From positions 3,162,001 to 3,226,000 of the forward strand of contig NZ_CP132343.1 of assembly GCF_040529065.1 (NCBI RefSeq): DNA of 64,000 bases. Reading direction: 5' to 3'. Within the stretch, counting starts at the first letter, position 1, and every line of letters begins with the position of its first letter. A model generated the notes under the pieces. It ran no database searches, was not told the origin of the DNA, and was given only the letters and a program-made list of their open reading frames with translations. The position numbers and the translations under genes are program-made. The stretch is from Xanthomonas sacchari (GTDB lineage: Bacteria; Pseudomonadota; Gammaproteobacteria; Xanthomonadales; Xanthomonadaceae). Shown piece after piece: positions 38,662-46,856 of the stretch.

Positions 38662-38675
38662 TGCATACGTATTCA
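38662..38675. promoter_or_regulatory. 14-bp operator copy 3 (aglA promoter)
   Basis: TGCATACGTATTCA, 93 bases upstream of the aglA ATG. On the minus strand TACTCT (38633-38628) follows after 28 bases, matching the geometry at the receptor and glycosidase promoters. The surrounding 38680-38812 is AT-rich and gene-free. Confidence 0.8.
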
Positions 38676-38812
38676 GCAAAGAACGTAGCACCAGAAAGCT
38701 ACTAATAGAGGCCTTTATATCTAGCAAATAACATAGATTTTCGAGAAAACATATCCATCAAAACATCAGGAAATATTACGAATTATTCAACCAAGAAAAA
38801 GGGAATAACCCC

Positions 38813-39292
38813 TCAATACTTTTTAAAATAAGGCTTAGAGCAATCCACTCCCACCACGGAACACTCAGCACCGGAAGACTTCTTGCACTGCCTCAGAGCC
38901 TCACTCTTAGCTTTCTCTTCGCCCCCCCCGGTAACCACCTTCCCGCCAGTACGACCCTCAGCGGCCTTTACAACTGCCACACATTGATTTTTATAAGTTA
39001 TCATAATTTTGCAATCCGAATTACCCAGATTGCTGCACAACCTGAGAGCATTCTCCTCAGCTTCCTGCTCAGAAAACTTCCCAGTGCTGCTCCCGATATC
39101 TCCATTGGACGCAGTTGCGATCGCACCCCAGGTCTTAATCCACTCACCTGTAGGACGCGCAGCACCACTGGACGAATCAGAATCAGGTAGGCATTGGGCA
39201 CTACCGGCAGTAACGCCGGTAGGGCAAGCCGTTTGCGCTATCGCTCCCGCACAGAGGAGACACAAAAAAAATGAAATAATATATTTCAACAT
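38813..39292 (-). CDS. Secreted cysteine-rich DUF4189 protein, downstream of virB6
   Basis: 159 residues. A hydrophobic signal peptide (1-19, MLKYIISFFLCLLCAGAIA) is followed by a DUF4189-type domain: WGAIATASNGDIGSSTG, then KFSEQEAEENALRLCSN, CKIMITYKNQCVAVV and CSVVGVDCSKPYFKKY. Eight cysteines in the mature part suggest disulfides in the periplasm or outside. Base composition is clearly lower in GC than the vir genes. It is last in line after virB6. In X. citri, as I recall, that place holds an X-T4SS effector/immunity pair. No XVIP secretion domain or lytic motif is visible, so it could be an immunity-type or accessory protein. Function is unproven. Confidence 0.75.
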   Translation of the reverse strand: MLKYIISFFLCLLCAGAIAQTACPTGVTAGSAQCLPDSDSSSGAARPTGEWIKTWGAIATASNGDIGSSTGKFSEQEAEENALRLCSNLGNSDCKIMITYKNQCVAVVKAAEGRTGGKVVTGGGEEKAKSEALRQCKKSSGAECSVVGVDCSKPYFKKY

Positions 39293-39310
39293 GCGCCACT
39301 CAAGAGTTGA

Positions 39311-40426
39311 TCAACTCAAGCCGGAATTTCTCAACCTTCCATCACCCATTTGAGATCCAGAATCGGAAGCAAAATTCGGCTGCCTATTGCCATGCGTATT
39401 TGTGGAGTGAGAAGAAGGATTGTAGTCATCCGGCGCCGTCCTTGAAGATGGGCTGTATCCAGGCGAAGTTGGCGAGTAAGGCCTACCAGACGCCGGATCC
39501 TTGCCAACCGCGCCAAAGCCCGAGTACGGCGAGAACTGACCCAGCGTGCCCTGGAAGAACGAGGCCGCCATCGGCGGGGCCGTGATGATCAGCGTGCTCA
39601 AGACCAAGCCGATTCCTCCTTGCTGCAATGCCATGCTGCTGACACCCTCGGTCGAGCCGCCGGGAAGCGCCCACTTGGCCAGGAACCCGGCTGCGACCGC
39701 CGCCACCACCTTCGTCGCCAGACCGACCGTGAAGCTCAGCACGGCCAGCGAGAAGACCGTCCCGATTCCATACATCAGCCACTTCTGGAACAAGGACTTG
39801 GTGGCATCAAATAGCAGACACAGAATGAACAACGGCCCAAAGCCGACGAACAGCGCCATCGCCAGCTTGTTCAGCAGCAACAACGATCCGCCCACTACGC
39901 CAGGGCCTGCCATGCCCAAGCCGGTGAACCAACGCGCGCGGCTTTTTTCGTCTTCCAGCTGGGGATTGCTCGCCGTATCGATCTGATCGATGCTCGTCAT
40001 CGCGATCTGCATCAACGCCAGGTTCTTGTCGATCGCCTGATAGGCGCTCTCCGAGTCGCCGGTCACAGTCTCCACGATGGCGCTGCTGAGTCCGTCCGTG
40101 AGCCGCCAATACAGGCCGTTCATCTGCTGATCGCCCGTGGTGGCCCCAGGCCTGGCAGCGGACACCATGCTCATGGCCACACCAATGATGAGCGCCGAGC
40201 GCAGCGAACTCACCACCAGCTCCATCGCCGATTCACGCGATTGCCCGGTGGCGACGCGGTACCCCTTGAGCAGGATCCACAGCGTCAGCGCGCTCATCGC
40301 CGTCACCGTCACCCACCACGACATGCGGATCAACAAGGCCCACTGAAAGTAGTCGATCTCATCCCGCAAGAAATTGTTGATGAGGATGAAGAACTGGTAA
40401 TTGGCGTAGTTCTGCAAAAAATCCAT
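39311..40426 (-). CDS. virB6: VirB6, inner-membrane channel protein of X-T4SS
   Basis: 371 residues. It is polytopic: hydrophobic segments near 38-55, 95-115, 175-205 (GPGVVGGSLLLLNKLAMALF), 205-215, 230-250 and 270-290. The TrbL/VirB6 region includes GFGPLFILCLLFDATKSLFQ and GIGTVFSLAVLSFTVGLATK. It is a core part of the inner-membrane complex that passes substrate from the ATPases to the periplasm. The last ~75 residues are a polar Ser/Pro/Tyr-rich tail (PYSPTSPGYSPSSRT), probably unstructured. It lies 84 bases downstream of virB5. Confidence 0.88.
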   Translation of the reverse strand: MDFLQNYANYQFFILINNFLRDEIDYFQWALLIRMSWWVTVTAMSALTLWILLKGYRVATGQSRESAMELVVSSLRSALIIGVAMSMVSAARPGATTGDQQMNGLYWRLTDGLSSAIVETVTGDSESAYQAIDKNLALMQIAMTSIDQIDTASNPQLEDEKSRARWFTGLGMAGPGVVGGSLLLLNKLAMALFVGFGPLFILCLLFDATKSLFQKWLMYGIGTVFSLAVLSFTVGLATKVVAAVAAGFLAKWALPGGSTEGVSSMALQQGGIGLVLSTLIITAPPMAASFFQGTLGQFSPYSGFGAVGKDPASGRPYSPTSPGYSPSSRTAPDDYNPSSHSTNTHGNRQPNFASDSGSQMGDGRLRNSGLS

Positions 40427-40510
40427 GACTGCTCCATAACGCGCACGCTCATCACTGAGCTTTAGCAGGTGTCGCCGCTCCGATCGGACGGAAGCGGCGA
40501 CACGTGGGTC

Positions 40511-41302
40511 TTACTTCGCGATGCTCAGACGCTCGAGATTCTTGGGACTGGACGACTTGACCGCCTCCAGGGCGACGCCCATCGCGGCGCCTGCAGCGAT
40601 CTTGCTCGCAAAGTCGCTCAACCCGGAGAAGCCGTCGAACAGGCTGCCACTGCTGCCGGTATCGGTCGCCGATGGCGCCTTCTTGCCGCGCATCGCCGCC
40701 CAGGCACCAGCGGACTGCACCTGGGTCAGGTAGGACAGCCGCTTCTCATAGGCGAACATCGCCGCTTCGGTCTGCTGGCGATCGATGTCCATCAGCGCCC
40801 GCAACGCGATCAGCTTGTTGGTATTGTCTTCCAGCAAGCCGATCTGGTTCGTGTCGATTTTCGCCCGCTGTTGTTCCAGGTCGCGCAGACGCTGCAGCCG
40901 CTTCTCGGTGATGTCGTACATCGCCACCATGTAATTGAACTGCGAGTTGCGCGTGCGCTGGATCAGTTCGCAGGTCTGCTGCTGTTCCTGCGACACGGGC
41001 GTTCCCGAGGTCTTGGCTGCACAGTCGGAGACGCCGTAGTTGTCGTCAACCTTGACCAGCTTCTCCTTCGGCTTGTCGACCTCGTCGCCGCTGGACTTCT
41101 CTTTCTCGGCCTTGCCGATCTCATTGTCGCCGCGGATCTTGTCCAGCTTCTCATCCAGCGTCTTTGTATTCTGTTTGTTCTCGTCAATTTGCTTATTGTC
41201 GATCACTTCCCACTGCGCAAAAGCAGTCGCTGGCAACAGCATGAGCAGCACAATTGCACCAACGACGCGAACACGACTGAAGGCTTTCGTCATCTTGTCC
41301 AT
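40511..41302 (-). CDS. virB5: VirB5, minor pilus component of X-T4SS
   Basis: 263 residues starting at the ATG 41302 with GAGG 5 bases upstream; a GTG six bases earlier is an alternative. The signal peptide ends at FAQ (about 29). The mature part is helical and charged (DNKQIDENKQNTKTLDEKLD, IQRTRNSQFNYMVAMYDITE, RALMDIDRQQTEAAMFAYEK), as in the VirB5 family, with two cysteines about 24 residues apart (near 93-115). VirB5 is expected at the tip of the T4SS pilus. It is located between virB4 and virB6, with 57 bases from virB4. Confidence 0.85.
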   Translation of the reverse strand: MDKMTKAFSRVRVVGAIVLLMLLPATAFAQWEVIDNKQIDENKQNTKTLDEKLDKIRGDNEIGKAEKEKSSGDEVDKPKEKLVKVDDNYGVSDCAAKTSGTPVSQEQQQTCELIQRTRNSQFNYMVAMYDITEKRLQRLRDLEQQRAKIDTNQIGLLEDNTNKLIALRALMDIDRQQTEAAMFAYEKRLSYLTQVQSAGAWAAMRGKKAPSATDTGSSGSLFDGFSGLSDFASKIAAGAAMGVALEAVKSSSPKNLERLSIAK

Positions 41303-41359
41303 ACACACCTCAACATAGATCTCGTAGCAGCATTCCCATGCGTGACCCAGGCGAGACAG

Positions 41360-43831
41360 TCAGCTGACCGCCGCCGCCCCCCGATTATCCGAAGACACCG
41401 ACTTCGCCGGCCCCGATTTACCGGACCCTTTGCGCCTTGCATAGAACTCGTTCAACCATTGTTCTGGCGTCAGATCGTCCGGCGCGATGCCGTGTTCCTT
41501 GGCCTTGCGCTCCAGCACCTGATGCATGATTTCGATATTGTCGGTCGACGCCGAGATCACCGACAGGGCATCGTCCATGCCGCGCAGATTGAGCTGGCAC
41601 ACCGACGAGCCGTGGCCCTGCTTGACCAAGAAACAGCGCGAGCGCTCGTCCAGGCTGACCACGACCTGGTATTCGGCCTCGGTGAGCTTGAGGCCGTCCA
41701 TATAGTCTTCCTTGCTGGCATTTGGATTGGGCAGCAGGATCATGGTCGCAGTCTGTTCGACCAAGGCGGCGGAAATGTCGCTAGCCAGTGCATCCTCCGG
41801 GCTCTGGGTGGCAAAGATGCCCAGGCCGTTCTGCTTACGGATGGTCTTCTGCTTGTTCTTGGCGAATTCCTTCAGGCCGCCCTTGCCATCGAGGATCTTC
41901 CAGAACTCGTCCATCACGTAGATGAGCGGCCGGCCGTCGATCAAGGCTTCCAATCGATGCAGCAGGTAGTTGATGACCGGAACGCGCACTTCCGGGTTGT
42001 CGATGACGTCGGTGTAGTCGAAGCCGATGATACTCGCCTTCTCCAGATCGATCGTGTCGACCGGGTTGTCGAACACCCAGCCATGCGAGTTGCCGGCGGT
42101 CCACTTGCGCATGCGCGCGTACAGGCCGTCGTCGCCCATGTTGGGCAGGCTCTTGCGGAAGTTGGTCATGCTGCGCAGGTGCATGGGCGTATCGAGCATG
42201 CCTTCCACACCGCGGAAGATGTCCTCCTCCTCGCGCGAGGTGTATTCGATCTTGCCGGCCAGGACCTTGATCAGGTCGGCCAGGAACTGCACGTTCGCCT
42301 CGGTGCGCTCGCACTGGAACGGGTTAAAGCCGGTGGGCTTGCCGTTCTCCAGCGCCAGATAGTTGCCGCCGCAGGCACGCACGAAGATCTCGGCGCCGCG
42401 GTCCTTGTCGAAGAAGAAAATGGTGGGAATCGGATCGAACTTCTGCACTTGGCTGAGCAGGAAGTTGATCAACGCAGTCTTACCGGTACCGGACTTGCCG
42501 ATCACCATGGTATTGGCGATCGCCTTCTCGCCGAGCGAGTTTTCCGCCGGATGCGTCGCGTGGAAATTGAAGTAATACGGCTGGCCGTTGGTGGTCTGCA
42601 AGGTGGTGACGCACTCGCCCCACGGATTGTTCTCGCGCTTGCCCTGGGCGAAATTGTGCAGCGGCGACAGGCCGAGGAAGTTCAGTGAGCTGACATTGGC
42701 GATACGCGTGCGGTAACGCCAATTGCCCGGCAGTTGGGCGTAGAAGGAGGACGCGACCGCCAGATCCTCCTTGGTCGAGACGAAACCGGCATTGGACAGT
42801 TCCGCACGGGTGGTCGCGATCTGCTGCGCAAGCTTCTCCTGCGTATCCGCATAGACCGCGATGGTGAAGTGGTACTCGCCCAACACGAAATTACCCGACG
42901 ACAGCTGATCCATCGCCAGGTCGAGCTCGTGGATCTGGCTGACCGCCTTGTCGCCGGAGGACACCATCATGCCCTTGGTGCGATCAAGCACCTTCAGCGC
43001 GTCGTGCCGTCCCATCGGGCTGAAGGAGTGGGTCACCACATACTCGAAGTCGAGATACTTCAAACCATTGAGGATGCCCGGATAGGTCCCGTCGGTGTAT
43101 TCCTTGATGTTCAGAATGGCGCCGAAATGATTGACGCCCTCCGGGGTCTTGATCACGAAGTCGCCGGTCTTGTTGGCGAACATATGCTTGCTGACCGGCA
43201 GATAGGCGGGCACCGGCGCCTGCAGCACCGGCACTGGCTCGTCGATGCGGTTGATCAGATAACCGAAGAACTCCAGCGCCTCGGAGAACACCACGCCGTT
43301 GCTGGCCTCATACATGCTCAGCCGGTAGGGCGAGTAGTCCTTCAGTACGGCTTCGACGTTGCCTGCCAGTTCGATGACTTTGGCAATCGCCTGGTCCTGC
43401 TCGGATTGCAACTGGGGAATGCTCGACGACTTGTCCATGAGCCGCTTACCCGTCACCACCGGACGGTAGATCATGGTCAGATACAGCTCGTTCTGCATGA
43501 TCTTCTGCGAGGACAGGGCACCGTAGTACTGGTCCGACAACTCCTGGTTGAACGCCTGCTTGAACTTGCCGGTGTTCTTGATGCGGCGGCGGCGACGCAC
43601 GTCGTGCACCCAGAACGCCACGTTGGCGAAGTCCGGAGCGCGCAGCGTCTGCAGCATGCGGTTGAAGGTGTTGTGCCGGTGTTCGATCTCCCACTCTTCG
43701 CGGCCCACGAACGGAAGCCCGCCCAGGTGCCAGACCAGCATGAAATCCCCTCCCGTCGTCTTCAGCACGGACGGCGCCACATGTGTGGAGATGGAGATGA
43801 ACTCGCTGATCGAAGTATCGGGGATGAACAT
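41360..43831 (-). CDS. virB4: VirB4, T4SS ATPase
   Basis: 823 residues. It has an N-terminal CagE/TrbE/VirB region (about 80-290) and a C-terminal P-loop ATPase domain. Walker A is GKSGTGKT at 445-452; Walker B is LIYVMDEF near 640; DPIPTIFFFDKDRGAEIF and IFATQSPEDALASD are typical. It is a cytoplasmic or inner-membrane hexamer that powers assembly and substrate passage. No fusion with VirB3 is present: virB3 is a separate gene. Length matches X. citri VirB4. About 170 bases separate it from virB3, including a short dyad around 43945-43980. Confidence 0.96.
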   Translation of the reverse strand: MFIPDTSISEFISISTHVAPSVLKTTGGDFMLVWHLGGLPFVGREEWEIEHRHNTFNRMLQTLRAPDFANVAFWVHDVRRRRRIKNTGKFKQAFNQELSDQYYGALSSQKIMQNELYLTMIYRPVVTGKRLMDKSSSIPQLQSEQDQAIAKVIELAGNVEAVLKDYSPYRLSMYEASNGVVFSEALEFFGYLINRIDEPVPVLQAPVPAYLPVSKHMFANKTGDFVIKTPEGVNHFGAILNIKEYTDGTYPGILNGLKYLDFEYVVTHSFSPMGRHDALKVLDRTKGMMVSSGDKAVSQIHELDLAMDQLSSGNFVLGEYHFTIAVYADTQEKLAQQIATTRAELSNAGFVSTKEDLAVASSFYAQLPGNWRYRTRIANVSSLNFLGLSPLHNFAQGKRENNPWGECVTTLQTTNGQPYYFNFHATHPAENSLGEKAIANTMVIGKSGTGKTALINFLLSQVQKFDPIPTIFFFDKDRGAEIFVRACGGNYLALENGKPTGFNPFQCERTEANVQFLADLIKVLAGKIEYTSREEEDIFRGVEGMLDTPMHLRSMTNFRKSLPNMGDDGLYARMRKWTAGNSHGWVFDNPVDTIDLEKASIIGFDYTDVIDNPEVRVPVINYLLHRLEALIDGRPLIYVMDEFWKILDGKGGLKEFAKNKQKTIRKQNGLGIFATQSPEDALASDISAALVEQTATMILLPNPNASKEDYMDGLKLTEAEYQVVVSLDERSRCFLVKQGHGSSVCQLNLRGMDDALSVISASTDNIEIMHQVLERKAKEHGIAPDDLTPEQWLNEFYARRKGSGKSGPAKSVSSDNRGAAAVS

Positions 43832-44003
43832 AATGAAGTGACTCAGAATCCGTTTCGTCTTGCCAAGGCCCGGCGCACATGCACCGGGAACCGCCGACCT
43901 CGCTCACACCAGCATTGCCGGCGAGTCGACATGAAAAACCGAACAACCCCATGCACGACACAGGCGTCGTGCATGGGGTTGAGACACGGCGCGCAGTTCC
44001 AAG

Positions 44004-44315
44004 CTAGCGCTTGGCGCCCGGCACCTCTTTCCTGTACTCATTCGGCGAGAACACCCACATGCCGGAATAGCGCTGCAGGTTGCGCACGCGCATCCTCATC
44101 ATCCAGCGCAAGCCGAGCATGCGGAAGATCATCTCGTCCCGCTTGGTCATCTGCTGCATGACGAAGACGATGACGGGAATGAGCAGCAGCAGCCACATAT
44201 CGAAATAGATACCCATCAGGAAGCCGCCGCCCGCGCCGATGAAGAACGGGATGTAAGGCACCCCGAAAAACATCGCCGGTCGGGTGCAGCCCCGGAAAAG
44301 TACGTTCTTATGCAT
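44004..44315 (-). CDS. virB3: VirB3, inner-membrane T4SS protein
   Basis: 103 residues: N-terminal LFRGCTRPAMFFGVPYIPFF, then two close hydrophobic segments (about 13-60, GVPYIPFFIGAGGGFLMGIY and LLLLIPVIVFVMQQM), then a basic cytoplasmic tail. This is the VirB3/TrbD pattern. It associates with VirB4 at the inner membrane. Its ATG lies within the last codons of virB2 (8-base overlap), so translation is coupled. Confidence 0.88.
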   Translation of the reverse strand: MHKNVLFRGCTRPAMFFGVPYIPFFIGAGGGFLMGIYFDMWLLLLIPVIVFVMQQMTKRDEMIFRMLGLRWMMRMRVRNLQRYSGMWVFSPNEYRKEVPGAKR

Positions 44316-44703
44316 AGTGCAGAACGTGCTGGATCATCTGGATCGCGGCGGTGGCCGTGCACTCCTTCTGGCCGGTATCGCCGATCAGCATCTTGGCCAA
44401 CTGGCCGGCCGCGCCGATCAGCACGCCACCCAGCAGCACCGGCGCCACTTCGGAAACGCGCTTGTGCGCGAATGCGATCTGGTAACCGGCGAAGACGACC
44501 GCGATCGTCACCACCACGATGGATGCCATGTTCAGGATGTTGTTGGTCTTGCCGAGGAAGTTGCAGACCTTGGTATCGGCACCGGCATAGTCCTGCGCCA
44601 TCGCGAAGCTGGACGCGAGCAGGGCCACGGTGAACACCGCCGCCTGCAACGCCGCCGTGCCGATGACCTTGGCGTTCGACTTCATCTGATTGTTCTTGAA
44701 CAT
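44308..44703 (-). CDS. virB2: VirB2, major pilin of X-T4SS
   Basis: 131 residues. It has a long signal peptide (about 1-36, ending FAMAQ), a mature pilin with two hydrophobic helices (NNILNMASIVVVTIAVVFAG and VAPVLLGGVLIGAAGQLA) joined by a short basic loop (FAHKRVS), and a C-terminal tail. This is the VirB2/TraA hairpin. AAGGAGAT stands about seven bases before the ATG 44703, which decides the start. A Cys in each of DTKVCNF and QKECTA might pair. It is located between virB1 and virB3. Confidence 0.92.
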   Translation of the reverse strand: MFKNNQMKSNAKVIGTAALQAAVFTVALLASSFAMAQDYAGADTKVCNFLGKTNNILNMASIVVVTIAVVFAGYQIAFAHKRVSEVAPVLLGGVLIGAAGQLAKMLIGDTGQKECTATAAIQMIQHVLHYA

Positions 44704-44776
44704 CGTGGGTATCTCCTTGACTGGAAAACAGGGGGTGATCAAAAAGCCACTTGCATGGCCGCGCTACTGCATCTGG

Positions 44777-45661
44777 CTAGAATACGAAGGCCCCGTCGCC
44801 AGACGTCGGCGGCGGCGTACTTGAGCCAGGAACGGCCGCTCCCGCCACGGCCTGGGGCGCGTGTGCGGCAACGTGCGGAGCTGGGGGCGCCCCGCCACCT
44901 GCAGGAACCGCCACTCCTTTGCCGGCGCCTGTAGGTCGTATTACGTAGAGATCAGCGTCTGCCGCTGTCGGCTGCGCCGCCGCGGCCGCCACTGCGCCAG
45001 CCGTCTGCTGCCCCGGCGCCGCGACGGCGGCCTGGGGACGCATCGATGGCTGGGCTTGCGCAGCGAGCCCGTTGGCGAGTCGATCGGCCGCCGAGTCGAT
45101 GCGCCGCGACACGATCGAATCGACTTCGCGCACCGCCGCGGCCTTCACCGAGTCGTTGACCGCACGACGCACGCCTCCGGCCGGGATCACCGGAATCGCA
45201 CCAGCCGTGGACGCGGCCAGCGCCCTGCCCTGGTTGATCGACGCGTAGACCTTCTGCACGTAGCCGTGGCGGTACCCGGTCTCGAAGTTGCCGGAGTAGT
45301 AGCAACTGAACGACTTGCCCCAGTTGCCGCCCGAGCGGCTGTAGCACTCGGCCAGGATCTTCGACGCGGCCTGCAGGTTGGGACAGGTCTTGAAGGCCTT
45401 TTCGTAGGTATCCAGGCCGTACTTGATCAGGTTGTAGCGATTGACCTGCCCCAGGCCGAGGGAAAAGTTGTAGCCCTTCTCTTCCAGCATCCGCGCGGTG
45501 GCCACCGCTTCGGACAGGTTCTGCGGCTGGCGCACCAGGCGACCGCCGACCACGCCGATCGCGAACGGGTTGTGCGACGACTCGACGCGCACAACGTGCT
45601 GCATGACCTCAGCCGGAACCGCCATTTCGGGACAGCTGAGTAATTCCATGCCTGGCAACAT
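44777..45661 (-). CDS. virB1: VirB1, peptidoglycan lytic transglycosylase
   Basis: 294 residues. Near the N-terminus is an SLT domain: VMQHVVRVESSHNPFAIGVV with the catalytic Glu in VESSHNP (about residue 27), then YNFSLGLGQVNRYNL and SCYYSGNFETGYRHGYVQKV. The remaining ~140 residues are Ala/Pro-rich and probably disordered, ending GDGAFVF. VirB1 opens the murein locally for assembly of the secretion channel. No clear cleavable signal peptide is seen from this start. There are 132 gene-free bases between virB11 and virB1. Confidence 0.9.
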   Translation of the reverse strand: MLPGMELLSCPEMAVPAEVMQHVVRVESSHNPFAIGVVGGRLVRQPQNLSEAVATARMLEEKGYNFSLGLGQVNRYNLIKYGLDTYEKAFKTCPNLQAASKILAECYSRSGGNWGKSFSCYYSGNFETGYRHGYVQKVYASINQGRALAASTAGAIPVIPAGGVRRAVNDSVKAAAVREVDSIVSRRIDSAADRLANGLAAQAQPSMRPQAAVAAPGQQTAGAVAAAAAQPTAADADLYVIRPTGAGKGVAVPAGGGAPPAPHVAAHAPQAVAGAAVPGSSTPPPTSGDGAFVF

Positions 45662-45793
45662 GCCGTGGTTACTCCCTATGCATCGGCGTCATGGCAATCG
45701 CCCGGAACGCCGCAGTGTCGCAAATCAATCGTGTTGGAAGAAAAATTCAAAGTCAATCGGCGGATTTTCGCCTTATCACCTCAATGAACATAT

Positions 45794-46837
45794 TCACCCT
45801 CCACCCGAATGCGTGCGCTCCGGATCGAAATCGATACCTGTGATATAGCGCCGGCCCGCATGCGATTTGATATGGACAACGATGTCGATGGTCATCATCA
45901 GCAACCGCTTGATGACGGCGAATTCCAGGCCTGAGCCTTCGGCCGAGGCCTTGACCATCAACGCCAGCTGGTCCCAGGTCTGGCCGATGCTGCCAGCATG
46001 GCAGCTGGTGATGGAACCAGGATGACCGGAGGCGCAGTTGCGAATGAAGTAGAACGACTCGTCGCCGCGCAACTCCGCAAGGATGATGCGGTCGGGCTTC
46101 ATGCGCAGGCACGCTTCCATGCAACTCTTCGCGGTGACGTTGCTCGTGCTTTGTCCACCTTTGGAGTAGAGCAAATGCACGGAATTGGGCTGGCTGATGA
46201 AGAGTTCGCGCGCGTCCTCGATCGTCACCAGCCGCTCTTCGTGCGGGATGTGATTCACCAGCGACTTCATGAAGGTGGTCTTGCCGCTGCCGGTGGCGCC
46301 GGCGACGACGACGTTCTTCTTGAACAGCACCGCCTTCTTGAAGAATTCAGCGTAATCGCGCTGCCGCCGCAACTCCAGCAACTCGAGGTCCTGCTCGCTG
46401 AGCCCCGACTGCACCTCCAGAATCTCCTGGAAGAAGCCATCTTCCTTGTACTGCTCCAGGGTCTTGGTGTGCTTGGACGGCAGACGGATGGTGATCGACA
46501 CCTTGCCGGCATCGCAGGCCGGCGGAATCACGAACTGCGCGCGCTGCCCGGTGGGAAAGGTCAGCGACACCACCGGATCGGCATCAGTGATGCGCTGACC
46601 GGTATTGCTCTCGTTGACCACTGCCGTACAGAACTGCCGGGCGCGATCGAAGGTCAGCGACGGGATGTCCATCCGCTGCCAGCCGCGCAGGGTCTCCAGG
46701 TACAGCTCGCCGGGACGGTTGATGCAGATTTCCGTCACTTCCGGCGAGTTCAGATAATCCAGGATGCCCAGCACCGAATACTGGTAATCCAGGAAGTCCG
46801 TGGAGATCTGCGCGGTCGGAGAGTCGTCGAACGTCAC
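45794..46837 (-). CDS. virB11: VirB11, T4SS traffic ATPase (GTG start)
   Basis: 347 residues from GTG 46837, close to the ~346 of X. citri VirB11. An in-frame ATG at 46906 would overlap virB10 by 50 bases and add a Ser/Arg-rich segment unlike the family. It is a secretion ATPase of the GspE/VirB11 superfamily with Walker A GATGSGKT (180-187), Asp box VTIEDARELF, Walker B RIILAELRGDES, and His box SGHPGSITSCHAGS. It forms a hexamer below the inner membrane and switches between pilus assembly and substrate transport. It follows virB10 by 19 bases with this start. Confidence 0.92.
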   Translation of the reverse strand: MTFDDSPTAQISTDFLDYQYSVLGILDYLNSPEVTEICINRPGELYLETLRGWQRMDIPSLTFDRARQFCTAVVNESNTGQRITDADPVVSLTFPTGQRAQFVIPPACDAGKVSITIRLPSKHTKTLEQYKEDGFFQEILEVQSGLSEQDLELLELRRQRDYAEFFKKAVLFKKNVVVAGATGSGKTTFMKSLVNHIPHEERLVTIEDARELFISQPNSVHLLYSKGGQSTSNVTAKSCMEACLRMKPDRIILAELRGDESFYFIRNCASGHPGSITSCHAGSIGQTWDQLALMVKASAEGSGLEFAVIKRLLMMTIDIVVHIKSHAGRRYITGIDFDPERTHSGGG

Positions 46838-46856
46838 GTCGCTGTCTCGATCTCGG

